From Bradyrhizobium elkanii WSM2783 (lineage in GTDB: Bacteria > Pseudomonadota > Alphaproteobacteria > Rhizobiales > Xanthobacteraceae), in the NCBI RefSeq assembly GCF_000472865.1, contig NZ_AXAP01000001.1, positions 305,461-369,460 on the forward strand: a stretch of 64,000 nucleotides of DNA. Direction: 5' to 3'. A program made the position numbers and the translations under genes. Every line of letters starts with the position of its first letter. The stretch's first letter is position 1. Of this stretch, positions 39,551-48,222 are shown one piece after another. The notes under the pieces are model-generated. The model saw nothing but the letters and a program-made list of their open reading frames with translations. It ran no database searches and was not told where the DNA came from.

Positions 39551-42500
39551 ATGCATCTGAAACTCGACAGTGGCGGCAGTATCGACGACGGAGATGTCGC
39601 TCGCGACCTCGGGCAGGAAACCGCCGACATCGTGATATTGTCTGCCGCGGACAGTGATCTTGCGGCCTTCGGCGCTGCACATGCGGCATTGCCTGCGGAC
39701 TTCCCGAGTGTCCGTCTGACCAATCTGCTGGCTCTTGGTCATCCCGCCTCTGTCGATCTCTATGTCGAACGCACGCTCAGCGAAGCCAAGATCGTCGTTC
39801 TTCGGATGCTTGGCGGCGAAAGCTATTGGCCGCACGGTGTCGAAAGCCTTCGGCGCGATGCGATCCAGCGCGGGACGTTGTTCGCCTGCATTCCCGGAGA
39901 AACCGACTGGAACGCCGCATTGGCTGCGCGCGGCACGCTGGGCGCCGACGAGACCTATGAACTGTGGCGTTATTGTACCGAAGGCGGCATCGACAACGCG
40001 CAGTTGGCGCTTTGCTTCGCTGCGAATCTGATCGGCTACGGCAGCAGGCCGCCGTCGGCGCGGCCAATGCCGGCCGCCGGCTTCTGGAACGGCGAACCTG
40101 CCACGGACCAACGTCCCAACGCTGTCGTGATCTTCTACCGCGCCCTCGTCGCGGGCGGCGATACCGCCGCGATCAATGCGCTGTGCTCGGCGCTGGGGGC
40201 GCGCGATCTCAATGCAGTCGGGCTCTATGTCACGAGCCTCAAGGACGAGCGTTCGATCGCGTTCCTGCGCACGGCGCTCGCCGCGCACCCACCTGATATC
40301 ATCGTGAACGCAACAGCCTTTGCGACGGCGACCGCGCGCGAGAATGCGGGGATATTGTCCGAGACCGATTGTCCCGTGCTGCAGGTCGCTCAGGCTGGCA
40401 TGTCCCACAAGAGCTGGGAAAGCTCGACCCGCGGCCTCAATCCGCGCGACCTTGCTATGCATGTGGTCCTGCCGGAGGTCGATGGGCGCATCTTCGCCAA
40501 TGCCATCGCATTCAAGGAAGCCGGCCAGAGCATTGGCTCCTTCACGCCGACGGCCTTTCGGCCGGTCGAAGATCGCGTGGCGGCGACGGCCGATCTTGCC
40601 GCTGCGTGGGTGCGGCTACGCCGTACGCCAGCGAGCCAGCGACGGGTCGCCATTGTCCTCGCCAATTATCCCAACCGCGACGGCCGTCTTGCCAACGGCG
40701 TCGGTCTGGATACGCCGCAAAGCCTGATCGGAGTCCTCGCTGCGATGAGGAACGAGGGGTACGAGATTTCCGGCGCACCCGATGATGCGGCCGACATGAT
40801 GCGGTTGTTGCAGGAAGGTCCGACCAATGCGCTCGGAGACCGCGCCTTGCGGCGTGGTGGCGCATCATGGGCGTTTGCGGAATACGGCGCGGCATTTAGT
40901 GCACTCTCTCCCAATGTTCAGCGTGCGGTCACGGAGCGTTGGAATGATCCCGTCCATGATCCGCATGTCGCCAATGGCGTGTTTCGTCTTGGCCTGCATC
41001 GCTTCGGCAACGTCGTCGTCGGCGTACAGCCGGCGCGAGGTTACAACATCGATCCCAAGAGCTCCTATCACGATCCGGACCTCGTTCCGCCTCATCACTA
41101 TCTGGCATTCTATCTTTGGCTGCGCCGCGTGTTCGATGCCCGCGCGATCGTGCATCTCGGCAAGCATGGCAATCTGGAATGGCTGCCGGGCAAGAGCACC
41201 GGGCTTTCCGCCGATTGCCTGCCGGACGCGGTGCTCGGCCCGTTGCCGCATCTCTATCCATTCATCGTGAACGATCCCGGCGAAGGCATCCAGGCCAAGC
41301 GCCGGACATCCGCAGTTATAATCGATCATCTGACGCCGGCGGTGACCCGCGCCGGATTGCATGACGATCTGGCGCGGCTGGAATCGATGGTGGACGAATA
41401 TTCGGTTGCGACCGACCTCGATCCGAAGCGCGCGGCTGTGATCGCCGAGGACATTCTTTCGACGGCGCGGGCCAAGCAGCTCGATGCAGACGCCAACCTG
41501 ACGCGCGACATGCCGGTCGGCGAGGCGCTGCGCGCTCTCGATGCGCATTTGTGCGACATCAAGGAAATGCAGATCCGCGACGGACTCCACGTGTTCGGGC
41601 GCGCGCCCGATTCGAGACAGTGCGCCGATCTGCTCGTGTCGATCGCGCGCGTGCCACGCTCGGACCGCAAGGCTGAAGACGCCTCGCTGCATCGCTCGCT
41701 GGCTCTCGATCTCGGCCTTGTCGATTTCGACCCGTTGACCCGCGACCTCGCTGGCACATTCATAGGGCCACGGCCGGCGGTCCTAGCCGGGCTCGGCTCG
41801 GGCTTGTGGCGGACGACGGGCGACACAGTCGAGCGGATCGAAGAACTGGCGTTGCGGCTGGTCTTGGGTGAGATGAAGCCAGACCCATCATGGGTACGCA
41901 CAGAAGCAGTGCTGAATTGGGTCGAGACGAGATTGCGGCCGGCCATCGACGCGAGCCCGCCGCAGGAGATGATGGCGTTGCTGCGCGGCCTTGACGGTCG
42001 CTTCGTGCTTCCCGGTCCCTCGGGCGCGCCGACGCGCGGCAGGCCTGATGTGCTGCCGACGGGCCGCAACTTCTTCGCTGTCGACGTGCGCGCGGTGCCA
42101 ACGCCCTCGGCATGGCAGATCGGGCAATCGGCGGCCGAACGGCTCGTCGAATCCTTCTGGCAGGAAACCGGCGAATGGCCACGGACGATCGCGCTATCGG
42201 CCTGGGGGACCGCCAACATGCGCACCGGCGGCGATGACGTTGCGCAGGCGCTCGCCTTGATCGGCGTTCGGCCAACGTGGGAGGAGACCTCCGGACGGGT
42301 GACCGGCTTTGCGATCACGTCCCTGTCTGAACTGAAGCGTCCGCGCATCGATGTCACGTTCCGTGTGTCAGGCCTGTTTCGGGATGCATTTCCGACCCAG
42401 ATGGACATCATCGCGAGCGCAGTGGCGGCGGTCGCGGAGCTCGACGAACCTGATGACGCCAATCCCATCGCGGCGAATGTTCGCCGACGGCGGCAGGCGC

Positions 42501-43261
42501 TGGAGGCAAGCGGCATCAGCCGCGACATCGCTGAGCGACGCGCCGCTCATCGCGTGTTCGGCTCAAAGCCCGGCGCTTATGGCGCGGGGCTGCAAGCCTT
42601 CATCGACGAAGGCGGCTGGAACGATCGCGCCGATCTGGCCGACGTCTATCTGGATTGGGGCGGCTATTCCTATGGCGCGGGGGCTGAGGGGAACGCGGCC
42701 CGCGACGATCTCGTCGCGCGGCTGGCCGACGTCGACCTGATCGCGCAGGCCCAGGACAACCGCGAGCACGATATCCTGGACTCCGACGACTACTATCAGT
42801 TCATGGGCGGACTGGCTGCAACAGTATCGACATTGCGCGGGCAGGCACCGCGCATCGCGCATATCGATACGTCGCGGCCGGAGATGCCGGCGGTACGACC
42901 GCTGGCGCATGAGATATCGCGCGTGGTGCGGGGCCGCGCCGCTAACCCGAAATGGATCGCCGGCGTCATGCGACACGGCTACAAAGGCGCGTTCGAGATG
43001 GCCGCGACCGTTGATTATCTGTTCGGTTTTGCCGCCTCGACCGACGCGGTCTCAAATCATCACTTCGATCAATTGTTCGCAGCCTATCTCGAGGACGACC
43101 CGGTGCGAGATTTCATCGAGCACTCCAATCCGGCCGCGCTCCGCGAGATGGCCGCCCGGTTCGCGGAAGCCATCAGGCGCGGATTATGGACGCCACGCTC
43201 CAATCGCGCCGCGGATTTGATTGCCGAAAGCCTGCACGAAGCAAAGAGAGAAATCGCATGA
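39551..43261 (+). CDS. cobN: CobN, large subunit of aerobic cobaltochelatase
   Basis: A 1236-residue cytoplasmic subunit that binds hydrogenobyrinic acid a,c-diamide and Co2+ for ATP-driven insertion with the CobS/CobT chelatase subunits (not in this window). CobN/magnesium chelatase H marks include CPVLQVAQAGMSHKSWESS, GLDTPQSLIGVLAAMR, ARAIVHLGKHGNLEWLPGK, HLYPFIVNDPGEGIQAKRR and the C-terminal HIDTSRPEMPAVRPLAHEIS. The size is normal for CobN. GAAGGGCG precedes the ATG. Its stop overlaps cobO by ATGA. It is controlled by the upstream riboswitch through the operon. Confidence 0.97.
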   Translation: MHLKLDSGGSIDDGDVARDLGQETADIVILSAADSDLAAFGAAHAALPADFPSVRLTNLLALGHPASVDLYVERTLSEAKIVVLRMLGGESYWPHGVESLRRDAIQRGTLFACIPGETDWNAALAARGTLGADETYELWRYCTEGGIDNAQLALCFAANLIGYGSRPPSARPMPAAGFWNGEPATDQRPNAVVIFYRALVAGGDTAAINALCSALGARDLNAVGLYVTSLKDERSIAFLRTALAAHPPDIIVNATAFATATARENAGILSETDCPVLQVAQAGMSHKSWESSTRGLNPRDLAMHVVLPEVDGRIFANAIAFKEAGQSIGSFTPTAFRPVEDRVAATADLAAAWVRLRRTPASQRRVAIVLANYPNRDGRLANGVGLDTPQSLIGVLAAMRNEGYEISGAPDDAADMMRLLQEGPTNALGDRALRRGGASWAFAEYGAAFSALSPNVQRAVTERWNDPVHDPHVANGVFRLGLHRFGNVVVGVQPARGYNIDPKSSYHDPDLVPPHHYLAFYLWLRRVFDARAIVHLGKHGNLEWLPGKSTGLSADCLPDAVLGPLPHLYPFIVNDPGEGIQAKRRTSAVIIDHLTPAVTRAGLHDDLARLESMVDEYSVATDLDPKRAAVIAEDILSTARAKQLDADANLTRDMPVGEALRALDAHLCDIKEMQIRDGLHVFGRAPDSRQCADLLVSIARVPRSDRKAEDASLHRSLALDLGLVDFDPLTRDLAGTFIGPRPAVLAGLGSGLWRTTGDTVERIEELALRLVLGEMKPDPSWVRTEAVLNWVETRLRPAIDASPPQEMMALLRGLDGRFVLPGPSGAPTRGRPDVLPTGRNFFAVDVRAVPTPSAWQIGQSAAERLVESFWQETGEWPRTIALSAWGTANMRTGGDDVAQALALIGVRPTWEETSGRVTGFAITSLSELKRPRIDVTFRVSGLFRDAFPTQMDIIASAVAAVAELDEPDDANPIAANVRRRRQALEASGISRDIAERRAAHRVFGSKPGAYGAGLQAFIDEGGWNDRADLADVYLDWGGYSYGAGAEGNAARDDLVARLADVDLIAQAQDNREHDILDSDDYYQFMGGLAATVSTLRGQAPRIAHIDTSRPEMPAVRPLAHEISRVVRGRAANPKWIAGVMRHGYKGAFEMAATVDYLFGFAASTDAVSNHHFDQLFAAYLEDDPVRDFIEHSNPAALREMAARFAEAIRRGLWTPRSNRAADLIAESLHEAKREIA

Positions 43262-43887
43262 TGGATCCATCCGACGTAGCCGACGACGAGAACGCACGCC
43301 ATCGCGAGAAGGCCCGGAAGCACAAGGCCGCGCGCGACAAGATCATGGCGACCAAGACCGGCGAAAAGGGGCTCTTGATCGTGCATACCGGAACCGGCAA
43401 GGGCAAGACGTCAGCCGCGCTCGGCATGGTGTTTCGGCATATCGGTCACGGCTATCCTGTTGCTGTCGTGCAATTCACCAAGTCGCCGAAGTGGGATACC
43501 GGAGAAGCGCGGGTATTGGCCAGGTTTCCGGAGCTCGTGACATTGCATGTGATGGGCGAAGGGTTCACTTGGGAAACGCAGGATCGCGAGCGCGACATTG
43601 CAGCCGCCCGGAAGGGTTGGGAGCGCGCCAAGGAACTGATCCGCGACGATCGCCACCGCATGGTCCTCTTGGACGAACTCAACATTGTCCTCCGTTACGA
43701 TTACCTTCCGATCGACGAAGTGCTTGCATTTCTCCGTGCCGAGAAGCCGGCTGACAAGCACGTCGTCATCACCGGCCGCAACGCGCACGCGTCGCTGATC
43801 GAGATGGCCGATCTGGTCACCGAGATGACGCTGGTCAAGCATCCGTTCCGATCTGGGGTGAAGGGTCAGAAAGGGATAGAATTCTGA
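43258..43887 (+). CDS. cobO: CobO, cob(I)yrinate a,c-diamide adenosyltransferase
   Basis: A 209-residue enzyme that transfers the adenosyl group of ATP to the cobalt of Co(I)-corrinoids. P-loop GTGKGKTS is at about 45-52; [30 protein letters not shown] and [22 protein letters not shown] match the CobA/BtuR/CobO family. A charged N-terminal extension of about 35 residues precedes the core. The start ATGATGG overlaps the CobN stop, and its stop overlaps the cobQ start (TGATG), so cobN-cobO-cobQ are translationally coupled. Confidence 0.96.
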   Translation: MMDPSDVADDENARHREKARKHKAARDKIMATKTGEKGLLIVHTGTGKGKTSAALGMVFRHIGHGYPVAVVQFTKSPKWDTGEARVLARFPELVTLHVMGEGFTWETQDRERDIAAARKGWERAKELIRDDRHRMVLLDELNIVLRYDYLPIDEVLAFLRAEKPADKHVVITGRNAHASLIEMADLVTEMTLVKHPFRSGVKGQKGIEF

Positions 43888-45374
43888 TGGCGCGGCCGAC
43901 GCCGGCGCTGATGATCCAGGCCACCGGCTCGAACGCTGGGAAGTCGACTGTTGTCGCGGGCCTGGCGCGCGCGCTGGTGAGGCGCGGCCTCACGGTCGCG
44001 CCGTTCAAGCCGCAGAACATGTCGAACAATGCGGCGGTGGCGGTCGATGGCGGCGAGATCGGCCGCGCGCAGGCGGTGCAGGCCCGCGCCGCGCGGATGG
44101 CACCAAGTGTCCATATGAACCCGGTGCTGCTGAAGCCCGAGACCGACACCGGTGCGCAGGTGATTGTGCATGGCCAGCGACGCAGCACGCTTCGGGCGGC
44201 CGATTATCTCGGAAAGAAGGCGGCGCTGCTGCCCGCTGTGCTCGACAGTTTCGCGCATCTTGCCCGAGCCGCCGATATTGTGCTCGTCGAAGGCGCGGGC
44301 AGTCCGGCCGAGATCAATTTGCGCGCCGGCGATATCGCCAACATGGGTTTCGCCACGGCAGCCGGCGTACCCGTGGTGCTGCTCGGCGACATCGATCGCG
44401 GCGGTGTCATCGCCAGTCTCGTGGGGACCCATCTCGTGCTGGAAGCCGAGGAGCGCGCGCGCATTCATGGCTTCCTGATCAACAAATTCCGCGGCGATCC
44501 CAGGCTGTTCGACCAGGGCCTCGAAGCGGTGACGCGCATGACCGGTTGGCCCTCGCTGGGCGTGGTACCGTGGCTGCCTCAGGCCGCCTGGTTGCCTGCC
44601 GAGGATGCCGTTGATCTCGATCGCGTGCAGATGTCATCCGCGCAGAAGGTCATCGTCGTTCCCGTGCTCGCGCGCATCGCCAATTTCGACGATCTGGACC
44701 CGCTGGGCATGGAGCCCGGTGTCAGGCTGGTATTCGTGCGGCCGGGCGAACCGATCCCGGCCGACGCCGATGTCGTGATCCTGCCCGGCAGCAAATCGAC
44801 GATCGGCGATCTCGCCTTCCTGCGCGCGCAAGGCTGGGATATCGACATCAAGGCGCATGTTCGGCGCGGCGGTCAGGTGCTCGGGCTGTGCGGCGGCTAC
44901 CAGATGCTTGGCCGGACGATTGCTGATCCCGATGGCATCGATGGCCCGGCGGGCACGGTCGAGGGACTCGGGCTGCTCGATATCGCCACGACGATGGATG
45001 CCCATAAATCGACGACGCTTGTGCAAGCCGTTCATTGTGCCACAGGCAGCCCGATCGAGGGCTATGAGATTCATCTCGGCCGCACCAGCGGTGCAGATTG
45101 CGCGCGCCCGGTGGGCATGATCGCCGGCCGCCCGGATGGTGCCGGCTCGGCCGATGGCCGCGTGCAGGGGACGTATCTGCATGGGTTGTTCGTCAATGAC
45201 AGCTTCCGAAAGGCGTGGCTCGCCAATCTCGGCATCGCTTCGTCTGTCGCTTATGAAGCGCAGATCGAGTCGGCGCTCGACGCGCTGGCCGATCATCTGG
45301 AAGCGCATCTCGATATTGATCGCATGCTGGAGATCGCACGGAGCCGTCAAACCACTGGCGCCAGCGCCGCATAG
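43887..45374 (+). CDS. cobQ: CobQ, cobyric acid synthase
   Basis: A 495-residue glutamine-dependent amidase that amidates the b, d, e and g side chains of adenosylcobyrinate a,c-diamide. The N-terminal P-loop-like dethiobiotin-synthetase fold starts [17 protein letters not shown] (11-27). [17 protein letters not shown] and [20 protein letters not shown] are family motifs. The C-terminal class I glutaminase domain has [13 protein letters not shown] with the catalytic Cys and YLHGLFVND with the His. It is last gene of the riboswitch operon. Its final 28 bases overlap the convergent cobD gene. Confidence 0.96.
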   Translation: MARPTPALMIQATGSNAGKSTVVAGLARALVRRGLTVAPFKPQNMSNNAAVAVDGGEIGRAQAVQARAARMAPSVHMNPVLLKPETDTGAQVIVHGQRRSTLRAADYLGKKAALLPAVLDSFAHLARAADIVLVEGAGSPAEINLRAGDIANMGFATAAGVPVVLLGDIDRGGVIASLVGTHLVLEAEERARIHGFLINKFRGDPRLFDQGLEAVTRMTGWPSLGVVPWLPQAAWLPAEDAVDLDRVQMSSAQKVIVVPVLARIANFDDLDPLGMEPGVRLVFVRPGEPIPADADVVILPGSKSTIGDLAFLRAQGWDIDIKAHVRRGGQVLGLCGGYQMLGRTIADPDGIDGPAGTVEGLGLLDIATTMDAHKSTTLVQAVHCATGSPIEGYEIHLGRTSGADCARPVGMIAGRPDGAGSADGRVQGTYLHGLFVNDSFRKAWLANLGIASSVAYEAQIESALDALADHLEAHLDIDRMLEIARSRQTTGASAA

Positions 45375-46318
45375 ATCGCTGCTTCCAGCGCGCAGGCGGT
45401 AATCAGCAGCTTCAGCGCGTGGCGGATGTCGGAAGGACCGGCGTCCATCCGTGCGCCGGCATTGAGGAAGGGGTCATCGACGAGGCGGTCGCCATAGCGG
45501 CGAGGCCCGGCCAGGGCGAGACCGAGCGCGCCTGCCATGGCGCTTTCGGGCCAGCCCGCATTCGGCGATCTGTGCTTTGAAGCGTCGCGCCACATGACTT
45601 TGAATGCCTGCGCGACGGAGCCACCTGCAATCGGCGCAGCGAGTGCGATCAGCACCGCAGCCAGTCTTGCTGGGACGAGGTTGAGCAGATCGTCAAGCCG
45701 CGCCGCGGCCCAGCCAAAGGATTCGTGGCGTGAACTGCGATGGCCGATCATCGAATCCGCGGTGTTGACGACCTTGTAGACGAACAATCCCGGCAACCCG
45801 AGCAGCGCCAGCCAGAACAGCGGCGCGACGACGCCGTCGGAAAAATTCTCTGCGCAGGATTCGATCGCCGCGCGCGAGACGCCGCTGGTGTCGAGCTGTT
45901 CGGGATCGCGGCCGACGATCATGGACACCGCGCGCCTTGCCTCGGCAAGTCCGCCGCCGGTGAAGCCGGAGGCGACCCTGTTGACATGTTGATAGAGGCT
46001 CCGCTGCGCGATCAGGATGGAGGCCACAAGCCCTTGGGCTGCTTGCCCGAGCAGCGTCCACCCCAGCGTGGCTTCCAGCAGCAGGCCAAGGCCGCCGCAG
46101 ATCGCGACCAGCAGGCCCGTGGTCAGGCATCCCGCAGCCTTGCGCCGCGCGGCCGACCATTGCTCGCGGTTCAGCGCGCGATCGAGCAGGTCGATCACGG
46201 AGCCCATCAGCGTCACCGGATGAGGGAGACGCCGCCACAGCAAATCCGGATCGCCAATAAGCGCGTCGAATGCGATCGCCAGCACAACGATCAGGATCGT
46301 CTCGCTTCCCGCCAGCAT
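45347..46318 (-). CDS. cobD: CobD/CbiB, adenosylcobinamide-phosphate synthase
   Basis: A 323-residue inner-membrane enzyme attaching (R)-1-amino-2-propanol (phosphate) to adenosylcobyric acid. It opens [30 protein letters not shown] and contains the CbiB blocks [38 protein letters not shown] and [20 protein letters not shown]. Four or more membrane segments. Its ATG is one base after the btuF stop, so the two form an operon. Its 3' end overlaps cobQ by 28 bases in convergent orientation. It uses the product of CobC encoded just upstream on the other strand. Confidence 0.95.
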   Translation of the reverse strand: MLAGSETILIVVLAIAFDALIGDPDLLWRRLPHPVTLMGSVIDLLDRALNREQWSAARRKAAGCLTTGLLVAICGGLGLLLEATLGWTLLGQAAQGLVASILIAQRSLYQHVNRVASGFTGGGLAEARRAVSMIVGRDPEQLDTSGVSRAAIESCAENFSDGVVAPLFWLALLGLPGLFVYKVVNTADSMIGHRSSRHESFGWAAARLDDLLNLVPARLAAVLIALAAPIAGGSVAQAFKVMWRDASKHRSPNAGWPESAMAGALGLALAGPRRYGDRLVDDPFLNAGARMDAGPSDIRHALKLLITACALEAAIYAALAPVV

Positions 46319-46319
46319 G

Positions 46320-47192
46320 TCATCGCGCCACGCGGCTTAGTTCGGAGACGAGGCGTTCCAGCGCCTCCGAAAGCATCGGCCCGCCGCAGACAGTCAGTTT
46401 CTCGGGGATCACCAGGCGTTTCGGCGATGGATAGAAGCGCTCCAATGCAGGATGCAGCAGGAATGCTTCGCCTTCGTCCTCCGCGAAGTCGCCGCCGTCA
46501 GATACAAGGAGCAGATCGGGCCGCAGTTTCACGATCGCCTCCAGCGACGCAAAGCCTCCAAGCTTGTAGCCGAAGTCACTTGCCGCGTTGTTGAGGCCGA
46601 TCGTGGCCAGCATGGAACTGATCAGACTGCCGCCGCCCGAGACCCAGCCGCGCCGCGACAAGGCGAGCACGCGATAGGATCGCTGCGATACCGCCTCCCT
46701 GGCGTGCTGGATTGCCGTGTCCAACCGCCGTATCTCGGATGCGGCGCGATCGGTCTGATGCAGGAGTTCGCCCATTTTCCGAATCTGGCTCTTCACGTCC
46801 TCCAGCGAACGCGCAGCGTCGAATTCGATCACGCGGACGCCCTTGTCCTTCAGCAGCTCCCGTGTTGCGCGCTTGGTGAACTTGCCAGCGACCACGGCGT
46901 CCGGTTGCAGGATCAGCACATCTTCTGCTTCGCCCGATAGTCGAGGATAGGCTGCGGCCTTTTCCGCGTTCCAGGAGCGGGCGGGGTCACGCGAATAGGG
47001 ACTGAGGCCGAGAATTTGGCCCGGATCGGCCAGCGCCAGCAGCAGTTGGTCCGTGCACACATTGATGGAAGCGACGCGTGGCAGATCGGCTGCATGTGCT
47101 CCGAACAGTGCTGCGAGTAACAAGAACGTTGCGCCGATCGCCGGCCGCGTTAGGCCAACAAGGGTCTCGCGCAGGAGCGCGATTGATGGCAT
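46320..47192 (-). CDS. btuF: BtuF-like periplasmic corrinoid-binding protein
   Basis: A 290-residue ABC-transporter substrate-binding protein of the helical-backbone (cluster A-II) type. The signal peptide is within residues 1-34 (ATFLLLAALFGAHA-AD). It then has LPRVASINVCTDQLLLALAD, VLILQPDAVVAGKFTKRATR, VSGGGSLISSMLATIGLNNA and VKLRPDLLLVSDGGDF. It probably passes B12 or cobinamide from the BtuB-like receptor to a BtuCD permease encoded elsewhere. Start at 47192 because a signal peptide begins there; the frame runs on upstream only as antisense to cobC. Only 9 bases separate its start from that of cobC. Confidence 0.88.
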   Translation of the reverse strand: MPSIALLRETLVGLTRPAIGATFLLLAALFGAHAADLPRVASINVCTDQLLLALADPGQILGLSPYSRDPARSWNAEKAAAYPRLSGEAEDVLILQPDAVVAGKFTKRATRELLKDKGVRVIEFDAARSLEDVKSQIRKMGELLHQTDRAASEIRRLDTAIQHAREAVSQRSYRVLALSRRGWVSGGGSLISSMLATIGLNNAASDFGYKLGGFASLEAIVKLRPDLLLVSDGGDFAEDEGEAFLLHPALERFYPSPKRLVIPEKLTVCGGPMLSEALERLVSELSRVAR

Positions 47193-47201
47193 GAAGCGAT
47201 C

Positions 47202-48191
47202 ATGAAGCACGGCGGTGATCTGACGGAAGCTATTGCGCACCACGGCGGCGAGCCTGCGGACTGGCTCGACCTGTCGACCGGAATCAATCCCTGGCCGTGG
47301 ACGATTCCGGACTCCATTCCAGGCAGTGCGTGGACGCGCCTGCCATCGCGGGCCGACGAACAGGACCTCCTCGCCGCCGCACGCGAAGCTTACGGCGTAC
47401 CCGACGATGCAGGCATCGCAGCCGCCGCCGGCACGCAGACCCTCATTCAATGGATTCCGCATCTCGCCGGATCCGGAGCGGTCGCGATCGTCACTCCCAC
47501 CTATGGTGAGCATTCGGCTGCGTGGAGCAGCGGAGGCCGAGAGATTATTGCATTGAATGATCTCACCGCGCTGCCTGACCGCGCCATTCACGCTGTCGTC
47601 GTCAATCCCAACAATCCGGATGGACGTATCGCGGACCGCAGGGCGCTTCGGCATGTTGCCGAACGGCTCGATCGTCGCGGAGGCTGGCTGGTTATCGACG
47701 AGGCCTTTGCTGATGTCGATCCTGGCATCAGCGCTGCCGCGATGAGCGCCGATCTCCCCATTCTCGTACTGCGTTCCTTCGGCAAGTTCTATGGGCTCGC
47801 CGGACTTCGCCTTGGCTTCGTGATCGGCCGACGCGACATCGTCGAACGTATCTCCGCGGCGCTGGGTCCATGGTCGGTCTCCGGGCCGGCGCTTTGCGTG
47901 GGCACAGCCGCTCTGCGGGATCGATCCTGGGCTGATGCGATGCGTGCGAAGCTCGCTCGGCAGTCGAGCAAGCTGGATCAGGTCCTGACAGCGGCCGGCC
48001 TTCAGCTCGTCCGAGGGACGACGCTCTTTCGCCTTGCCTCCCATCCCGATGCCCCGACGTTGCACACCGAATTGGCCCGACGCCACATCTGGTGCCGGAG
48101 CTTTAACGGCGCACGCGAATGGCTGCGATTTGGCCTTGCGTCGGACGATGGTCTCGATCGCCTGGCCAGCGCGCTTGGTTCGGTCAAGTAG
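47202..48191 (+). CDS. cobC: CobC, PLP-dependent L-threonine-phosphate decarboxylase
   Basis: A 329-residue fold type I PLP enzyme providing (R)-1-amino-2-propanol phosphate for CobD. HGGDLTEAIAHHGGEPADWLD near the start and WLDLSTGINPWPW are typical of CobC/CobD decarboxylases. VVVNPNNPDGRI and WLVIDEAFADVDP line the cofactor site. The Schiff-base Lys195 lies in LRSFGKFYGLAGLRLGF. It is shorter than class I aminotransferases, as usual for CobC. It is divergent from btuF with a 9-base spacer, so its promoter must lie within btuF coding DNA. It converges with btuB (31-base gap). Confidence 0.94.
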   Translation: MKHGGDLTEAIAHHGGEPADWLDLSTGINPWPWTIPDSIPGSAWTRLPSRADEQDLLAAAREAYGVPDDAGIAAAAGTQTLIQWIPHLAGSGAVAIVTPTYGEHSAAWSSGGREIIALNDLTALPDRAIHAVVVNPNNPDGRIADRRALRHVAERLDRRGGWLVIDEAFADVDPGISAAAMSADLPILVLRSFGKFYGLAGLRLGFVIGRRDIVERISAALGPWSVSGPALCVGTAALRDRSWADAMRAKLARQSSKLDQVLTAAGLQLVRGTTLFRLASHPDAPTLHTELARRHIWCRSFNGAREWLRFGLASDDGLDRLASALGSVK

Positions 48192-48222
48192 CGCACCTCG
48201 CGCGCGCATCATCACATCCGCT

